10,159 bases of DNA from Bacillota bacterium (GTDB taxonomy: Bacteria > Bacillota > Clostridia > Christensenellales > Aristaeellaceae), in assembly GCA_023413135.1 (NCBI GenBank), contig JAEZQK010000050.1:1-10159 (forward strand), written 5' to 3'. The translations under genes and the position numbers were made by a program. Position 1 is the first letter of the stretch. Each line of letters begins with the position of its first letter. Of the stretch, positions 6,006 to 10,159 are shown piece after piece. The notes below the pieces were generated by a model, which was not told the origin of the DNA, made no database searches, and was given only the letters and a program-made list of their open reading frames with translations.

Positions 6006-6033
6006 AGCGGTGGATCCCGGTTCCGCTGTTTTT
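6006..6033 (+). terminator. Weak terminator- or attenuator-like hairpin in the leader
   Basis: AGCGG (6006-6010) pairs with CCGCT (6023-6027), followed by GTTTTT (6028-6033). It sits between the promoter at 5940-5969 and the ATG at 6072, where it could act as an attenuator or stop read-through from the HAD gene. The stem is only 5 bp with a 12-base loop, so the call is tentative. Confidence 0.3.
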
Positions 6034-6071
6034 GTATTCCGTTTTGGGAGAAAAGGAAAGGAAGGCTGCCT

Positions 6072-6455
6072 ATGGAAAGCAACCACTCCCGTCCGCTTTT
6101 GCTGCTGGACAATTCCAGCATGACCAATGTGCTGGGCGAAGGCGAATTTTCCTGCCGCAATATGACATTCGATGAGACAAGGGCCATTCTGGAGATGTTT
6201 GAGGAAGATGAGGTACGCAAGGGGTTTATCAATACCCATATCGAGCATATCATCTTTGGATATCTGGGCATTGCACAGCGGAACTACAAGTTCGAAGAAG
6301 TGCGCCATATGGCCGTGGGGCAAGAGGCGCTGGTATTCAAGCTGTACGTCACCGAATCGGAAACGCAGCCCATCATTCGTTCGGGAGATGGGGTAGAGGC
6401 CAAGAAGATCCAAAACGTGTACGTTTACTGCCAGTACCTGACCAGATTCAAATAA
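6072..6455 (+). CDS. Small protein resembling DUF1874 / STIV-B116-like (AcrIII-1 fold) family
   Basis: A 127-residue soluble protein without signal peptide or membrane segment. The order of elements recalls DUF1874: an N-terminal strand leading into NSSMTNVLGEGEF (14-26, compare the family pattern NTS-x-LTNYGTF), MTFDETRAIL (31-40, compare SLEEAKEI), a helix ending in YLGI (64-67, compare LLG), and VGQEALVFKLYV (82-93, compare GDKAIVFKL). That family includes viral AcrIII-1 and bacterial ring nucleases that degrade cyclic tetra-adenylate, plus members of unknown role. The catalytic histidine, normally in GHxxT before that helix, is not in register here: the segment reads INTHIEHII (53-61), with H56 and H59 nearby. 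It may be inactive, bind another ligand, or not belong at all. GGAAGG lies 6 bases before the ATG; the gene has its own promoter. No CRISPR-Cas gene is in the window. Confidence 0.6.
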   Translation: MESNHSRPLLLLDNSSMTNVLGEGEFSCRNMTFDETRAILEMFEEDEVRKGFINTHIEHIIFGYLGIAQRNYKFEEVRHMAVGQEALVFKLYVTESETQPIIRSGDGVEAKKIQNVYVYCQYLTRFK

Positions 6456-6459
6456 TAAA

Positions 6460-8169
6460 CTATTCCAAAGGCCAGTTTTCGTTCAGGAACGCCATTCGCC
6501 CTTCAAAAAAGGCACGGATGTATTCGATGTTCTCGGAATAATTTTTCCCCGTTTCCACTTCCCAAAAGGGGCTGTTGAAAATGGGCCAGCGCATAAAGTT
6601 CATGGCGGCGGAGAATTCAACCTCCGCCGCATATTCGTCCAGTGAGCGCAGGCTGTTCCCACCAGAGGGAGCATATCCCAGCAGCACATTCAAAGCGGGT
6701 ACAAACGATTCATGATAGATCTCCATGGCAGCCTGCTTAAAATCAGGCTGCCTGTACAAAGCCGGGAACCAATAGTACGACGCCCCGGAATCGCTGTTGG
6801 TGACAAAATACTTTGGGTTTTTCACCCTTTGGTTGCGGGGGATGGCATAGTTGCCGATGGCGATATCATAATCCCATACGGGACCGGCAAAGACCAGCTT
6901 GCTTTCCTTGTCCGATGGCTTGTAATAGTAAAGGCTGGTGCGGTTGGCATCGAAATTCTTTACAATTTCCTCCACCAGATACTTTTTTACCAACGAATCC
7001 ATGTCCACATACTCGGAGTAATGCTTTCCGCTTTTGGGATCTTTGCCGTCCTTGGCGAAAACGGCATTTTCAAACCCTTGCATAAAGGTGCTGATGTATT
7101 CCATTTGGGCTTTGCTGGCGGCCTTCGGTTCCTTGATGACAACAGGCTGACCCTTTTTGGTGATAAAACCGCTGGGTTCGGTTTTATACCTCGCTTTGTA
7201 GTCCAATTCCATCAAGTATCCGCCGGTGATATCCTCCGGGTCGTTGGGGATATCATATCCCTTGGCCTTGCCCTTTTGATCGGGCTTGCCGAATTTTTCG
7301 TAGGTGTCCAGCGGCGCTTCATTTTCATTTTCGGTGGCTTTTTCCAGATCATAGATATCTATGCGGGTTTCGCCGATTTCCACTTTTTCGCACAGCAGGT
7401 AGGAACCGCAATAATCGCTGTTCACATACAGATCCACCGCCTGGGAGCGGGAGGAATAGGCTAGGCCTGCCGCATCGGCAAGGTCAAAGACGATTTTGTT
7501 GCGCAGCAGGGAATTATCAAAGTGGTTCGCCAGCAGAATCCAGGTTTTCGCCTTTCCCATGCCGCATAGGTCGTACGCTTTGTCCAGCTTGATCTGATAG
7601 GGCTTTTTGGACAGGGTGAAGCTGTAGTTGCCCCGGCACTTGATTTGCGAAAGGGCGCCGCTGTATAAAAGCTCCCCGTTTGCGTCAAGCAAGGCAAGGG
7701 CTCCCTTTTCCTCGTTCTCCTTGCTTTTGTGAATGGCCTCCACGCTGCCGGACTCCGTATTGAGGAACATGGCGGGAATATTGGCGGACTGAACGACCTT
7801 CAGGGTATATTTATCCTTGCCGGAAGCAAGGGTGATCTTATTGCCCGGCGTCAAAAAATCCACCGCATCGCCGTTTTGCACCTTTTCCTTGCCGGCAGTA
7901 AGCGTTTCTGGCCCTGTAAACCATATTTGCAGGTCGCCTGGATTCACACCCGCGGGCAGGAAGAGGAAATATGCCTTTTCCTTGCTGCTGTACCACCAGC
8001 GGATGACATCCAGGGGTGTTTTCGCATTTCCGGGCTGCAAAGCCTCTTGAGGCAGGGAGAAAGTCACCCATAGATCACTGACTTTTTCCGCCAATGCGCC
8101 CGCCGGCAAGAAAACAAGCAGCAGCGCAAGCAGCACCCAATTTTTGTAGGAGATGACCCGTTTTAGCAT
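6460..8169 (-). CDS. Exported CotH-family protein kinase-like protein (second of a tandem pair)
   Basis: A 569-residue protein with a signal peptide (basic start, hydrophobic 12-22, AxA site ALA, cleavage near 27/28). A beta-rich N-terminal part of about 150 residues is followed by the CotH domain: CRGN at 178-181 and KKPYQIKL at 188-195 (nucleotide-binding lysines), WILLAN at 210-215, LLRNK at 221-225, YLLCEKVE at 257-264, GGYLMELD, VIKEP at 344-348, NFDANRTS at 405-412 and GPVWDYD at 429-435, whose aspartates match the catalytic and metal-binding positions of CotH kinases. CotH proteins are atypical secretory kinases, first known for spore coat proteins; targets here are unknown. There is no LPxTG or C-terminal anchor. 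The ATG at 8169 has GGGG 6 bases upstream; a GTG at 8172 sits too close. It follows its paralogue by 25 bases and converges on the DUF1874-like gene with 4 bases between stops. Confidence 0.92.
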   Translation of the reverse strand: MLKRVISYKNWVLLALLLVFLPAGALAEKVSDLWVTFSLPQEALQPGNAKTPLDVIRWWYSSKEKAYFLFLPAGVNPGDLQIWFTGPETLTAGKEKVQNGDAVDFLTPGNKITLASGKDKYTLKVVQSANIPAMFLNTESGSVEAIHKSKENEEKGALALLDANGELLYSGALSQIKCRGNYSFTLSKKPYQIKLDKAYDLCGMGKAKTWILLANHFDNSLLRNKIVFDLADAAGLAYSSRSQAVDLYVNSDYCGSYLLCEKVEIGETRIDIYDLEKATENENEAPLDTYEKFGKPDQKGKAKGYDIPNDPEDITGGYLMELDYKARYKTEPSGFITKKGQPVVIKEPKAASKAQMEYISTFMQGFENAVFAKDGKDPKSGKHYSEYVDMDSLVKKYLVEEIVKNFDANRTSLYYYKPSDKESKLVFAGPVWDYDIAIGNYAIPRNQRVKNPKYFVTNSDSGASYYWFPALYRQPDFKQAAMEIYHESFVPALNVLLGYAPSGGNSLRSLDEYAAEVEFSAAMNFMRWPIFNSPFWEVETGKNYSENIEYIRAFFEGRMAFLNENWPLE

Positions 8170-8194
8170 CACTATCCCCGCTTTTCTTTAAAGA

Positions 8195-9919
8195 TCACTT
8201 TTCCACCCAGTTCTCATTAAGAAATGCCATACGCCCGCTCAAAAAGCTTTTCAAAAAGGCAATGTTCTCCGGGTAATCTTTCCCTGTTTTCACACCGCTT
8301 TTGGAGGGGTTGTTAAGGTACCAACGGGAAAAGTTCATAGCGGCGGAACCTTCCATTTCTGCGGCGTACTCATCCAGGGAGAGCAGAATACCCGCAGGAT
8401 CCTTTTCCATGCCCAGCAGTACCTTGATCGCCGGAACAAAGCACTCGTGATAGATTTGTACGACCCGTTCATAAAAGTCGTCATGGCCATACAATGCGGG
8501 GAACCAGTAGTAAGTCATGCCCCTGTCCCTATTGGCGGAAAATCCGGTGGGATTCTTCAGGGATTTCGCCCGTTCATTTTCGAAGTTTCCAAAACCGATG
8601 TCATAGTCCCACGCGGGCCCGGCAAAAAACCGCGTGCTCTTATCATCCGCCGGTTTATACAAAAAGAAGCTGGTCCTGTTGGCATCGAAATTCTTGGATA
8701 TTTCCTCGAGAATGTATTTTTTCACCAGGGAGTCCATATCCACAAGCTCCGTATAGCGTTTGCCGCTGGCGGGGTCGATGCCGTCCTTGGAAAAAATGGC
8801 ATTTTCAAACGTTTGAATCATGGAACTGATATAATCAGCCTGAGCCCTGGACACATATTTGGGCTCCTTGATAACGACGGGAAGGCCCTTTTTTGTTTTG
8901 AAGCCGCTGACCTCAGGCGTATAACGGTGGGGCTTTTCCAGTTCCAGCAAATATCCTCCGGTGATATCCTCCGGATTATTGGGGATTTGAAAGCCCTTGC
9001 TCCTGCCGCCAAACTGCTTATCCATACCGTAGGGCGGATATTCTTCCAGCGGCTTATCATTGGCTTTCTCGGTAGCCTTTTCAAGATTGTCAATATCGAC
9101 CCGGGCATCTCCTATTTCCACTTTCTCGCATAACAGATAGGAGCCCAAATACTCGCTATTGATGTACAAGTCCACAGCCTGGGATCTTGATGTATAATCC
9201 ATCCCGGCCGCCTGGGCCAGGGCGAAGGCGGTCTTGTTGCGCAGGAGGGAATTATCCTCATAATTGGCCAAAAGGATCCATGTTCTTGCCTTACCCATCC
9301 CGTACAGGTCGGTAGATTCCGCGAGCTTGATCTGGTAAGGCTTCTTGGGGTAGGCGAACGTGGAATTTCCCCGGCCTTTGATCTGAGCAAGCGGTCCATG
9401 ATACGCTATGGTGCCGTCAGCATTGAAGAGGACCATGTTTCCCGATTCCTCATGATCCTTGTCGGAATGTATCTTTCGAAGGCTGCCCGATTCTGTGGAA
9501 ATGAACATGGAGGGCACGTTTTTGGACTGCATCACCGAAAACGTATAGCGGTTTCCCGCATCGAGGATGATTTCCGTGCCCGGCTTCAAAAAGTCTGCCT
9601 TATCGCCGCTGCGAATGGTTTTTCCCCCTGCGTCGATGCTTTCCGCAGTCGATTTGAACCAGATCCTCATGTTGTTCAAATCCGCGCCGGCAGGCAAAAA
9701 CAGATAGCATTTTCTGGTTCTACTGCTATACCACCAGTGGATAGAATCGTCCGGCACATGTTCCGTGCCGCCGGACGGCTGTTCATTTCCGTAAACCGCC
9801 CCGGTTACCCACAGGTCGTTGATTTTTGCAGCCTGGGCCGCCAAAGGAAACAACAGCAGCAACACCAGAATCATCAACATTCTGGGAAACATAAAAAAAC
9901 GATGTGGCATCCCTGTCAT
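8195..9919 (-). CDS. Exported CotH-family protein kinase-like protein (first of a tandem pair)
   Basis: Paralogue of the gene that follows it, roughly half identical by eye over the full length. With the start at 9919 it has 574 residues and a signal peptide (hydrophobic core about 14-26, cleavage near AQA-A, residue 30). An N-terminal domain with WWYSS and YLFLPAGAD leads into the CotH domain: GRGN at 182-185, KKPYQIKL at 192-199, WILLAN at 214-219, LLRNK at 225-229, YLLCEKVE at 261-268, VIKEP at 349-353, NFDANRTS at 410-417 and GPAWDYD at 434-440. All key positions are kept in both copies, so both are probably active outside the membrane as kinases of unknown target. AGGAGG (9932-9927) lies 7 bases before the ATG at 9919; the ATG at 9922 is only 4 bases away, and the longer open frame up to 9967 would begin at about the transcription start. 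First gene of a two-gene operon. Confidence 0.92.
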   Translation of the reverse strand: MTGMPHRFFMFPRMLMILVLLLLFPLAAQAAKINDLWVTGAVYGNEQPSGGTEHVPDDSIHWWYSSRTRKCYLFLPAGADLNNMRIWFKSTAESIDAGGKTIRSGDKADFLKPGTEIILDAGNRYTFSVMQSKNVPSMFISTESGSLRKIHSDKDHEESGNMVLFNADGTIAYHGPLAQIKGRGNSTFAYPKKPYQIKLAESTDLYGMGKARTWILLANYEDNSLLRNKTAFALAQAAGMDYTSRSQAVDLYINSEYLGSYLLCEKVEIGDARVDIDNLEKATEKANDKPLEEYPPYGMDKQFGGRSKGFQIPNNPEDITGGYLLELEKPHRYTPEVSGFKTKKGLPVVIKEPKYVSRAQADYISSMIQTFENAIFSKDGIDPASGKRYTELVDMDSLVKKYILEEISKNFDANRTSFFLYKPADDKSTRFFAGPAWDYDIGFGNFENERAKSLKNPTGFSANRDRGMTYYWFPALYGHDDFYERVVQIYHECFVPAIKVLLGMEKDPAGILLSLDEYAAEMEGSAAMNFSRWYLNNPSKSGVKTGKDYPENIAFLKSFLSGRMAFLNENWVEK

Positions 9920-9975
9920 CATATAACCTCCTGGTTGGCGAAAGGAATGCCACCAATTCCCTGCCACAGTGGAAT

Positions 9976-10004
9976 ATTATACCATCCCCGGCATCCAATC
10001 TCAA
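9976..10004 (-). promoter_or_regulatory. Strong sigma-A promoter of the cotH-like operon
   Basis: On the minus strand TTGAGA (10004-9999), a spacer of exactly 17 bases, then a perfect TATAAT (9981-9976) with TGG before it. The start would be near 9969, leaving a leader of about 50 bases. Near-consensus sequence suggests vegetative sigma-A transcription, not a sporulation sigma factor. Confidence 0.85.
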
Positions 10005-10109
10005 GACTATTCCCATGAGATTTACAATTACAAATGCGAATCAAGGGTAGAAAATAAACAGATGAAGGGAGCCAAAACCAAAAGGACAAACGTGCGATGG
10101 CGTAGAAAA

Positions 10110-10130
10110 GTTCTTTTGTGTGGAAAGAAC
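10110..10130. repeat. Perfect 7 bp inverted repeat upstream of the cotH-like promoter
   Basis: GTTCTTT (10110-10116) and AAAGAAC (10124-10130) are separated by 7 bases. It lies about 105 bp upstream of the -35 box, in the otherwise featureless segment 10005-10159. It could be an operator for this promoter or for a rightward gene beyond the window. No poly-T tract follows on either strand, so it is not a terminator. Confidence 0.4.
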
Positions 10131-10159
10131 AGCTCATCACGCTATACTGCACCGTTTGT

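Noticed and set aside
5913..6413. 166-codon leftward open frame opposite the DUF1874-like gene
   Set aside because: No SD or recognisable motif, and the opposite strand has a promoter, SD and a family-like protein.
6712..7464. 250-codon rightward open frame antisense to the cotH-like gene (and a similar one at 8447-9133)
   Set aside because: Both are antisense shadows in the same relative position of the two paralogues; their similarity simply reflects the similarity of the sense genes.
9919..10152. 77-codon leftward open frame upstream of the first cotH-like gene
   Set aside because: It spans the promoter and leader, lacks an SD and has no recognisable features.

Overview
The window looks like a chromosomal segment of a Gram-positive bacterium of the class Clostridia, probably an uncultured gut lineage. 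This is inferred from four things: near-consensus Shine-Dalgarno sequences (AGGAGG, GGGAGG) before almost every gene, sigma-A type promoters with 17-18 bp spacers, a T-box riboswitch in front of serS, and secreted CotH-family kinase proteins. No rRNA, tRNA, CRISPR array, transposase gene or phage gene was found.

Layout. Bases 1-426 carry no credible gene and are filled with inverted repeats. The largest is an imperfect palindrome of about 294 bp (107-400) that looks like a non-autonomous, MITE-like foldback element lying just behind the last gene of the leftward block. From 5096 down to 427 all genes run leftward: a metallophosphoesterase, a metal-type ABC ATPase, its ABC-3 family permease, then serS behind its own promoter and T-box leader, and finally a HAD-IA phosphatase whose GTG start follows the serS stop directly. 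Rightward genes occupy the middle: a HAD-IB phosphatase (5231-5893), divergent from the phosphoesterase, and a small protein (6072-6455) that resembles the DUF1874 / STIV-B116-like fold family, which includes the cyclic-tetra-adenylate ring nuclease AcrIII-1. The right third holds two tandem paralogous exported CotH-type kinase proteins, transcribed leftward from a strong promoter at about 9976-10004. They converge on the small protein with only 4 bp between stop codons.

How the genes may work together. The ATPase and permease form two of the three parts of a zinc/manganese/iron-type importer; no solute-binding protein is encoded in the window. The leftward genes could be one long transcription unit, with serS able to respond separately to uncharged tRNA-Ser through the T-box. 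The CotH pair probably acts on the outside of the membrane as secreted or lipid-proximal protein kinases. The two HAD enzymes and the phosphoesterase have recognisable catalytic motifs but unpredictable substrates.

Most worth a second look: the 294 bp palindromic element with additional copies of its terminal motif, the divergent DUF1874-like protein with no CRISPR system in sight, the CotH tandem pair, the phosphoesterase with an altered final metal-binding motif, and the mirror-image promoters at 5124-5196. All family assignments come from motif recognition by eye; no database search was possible.
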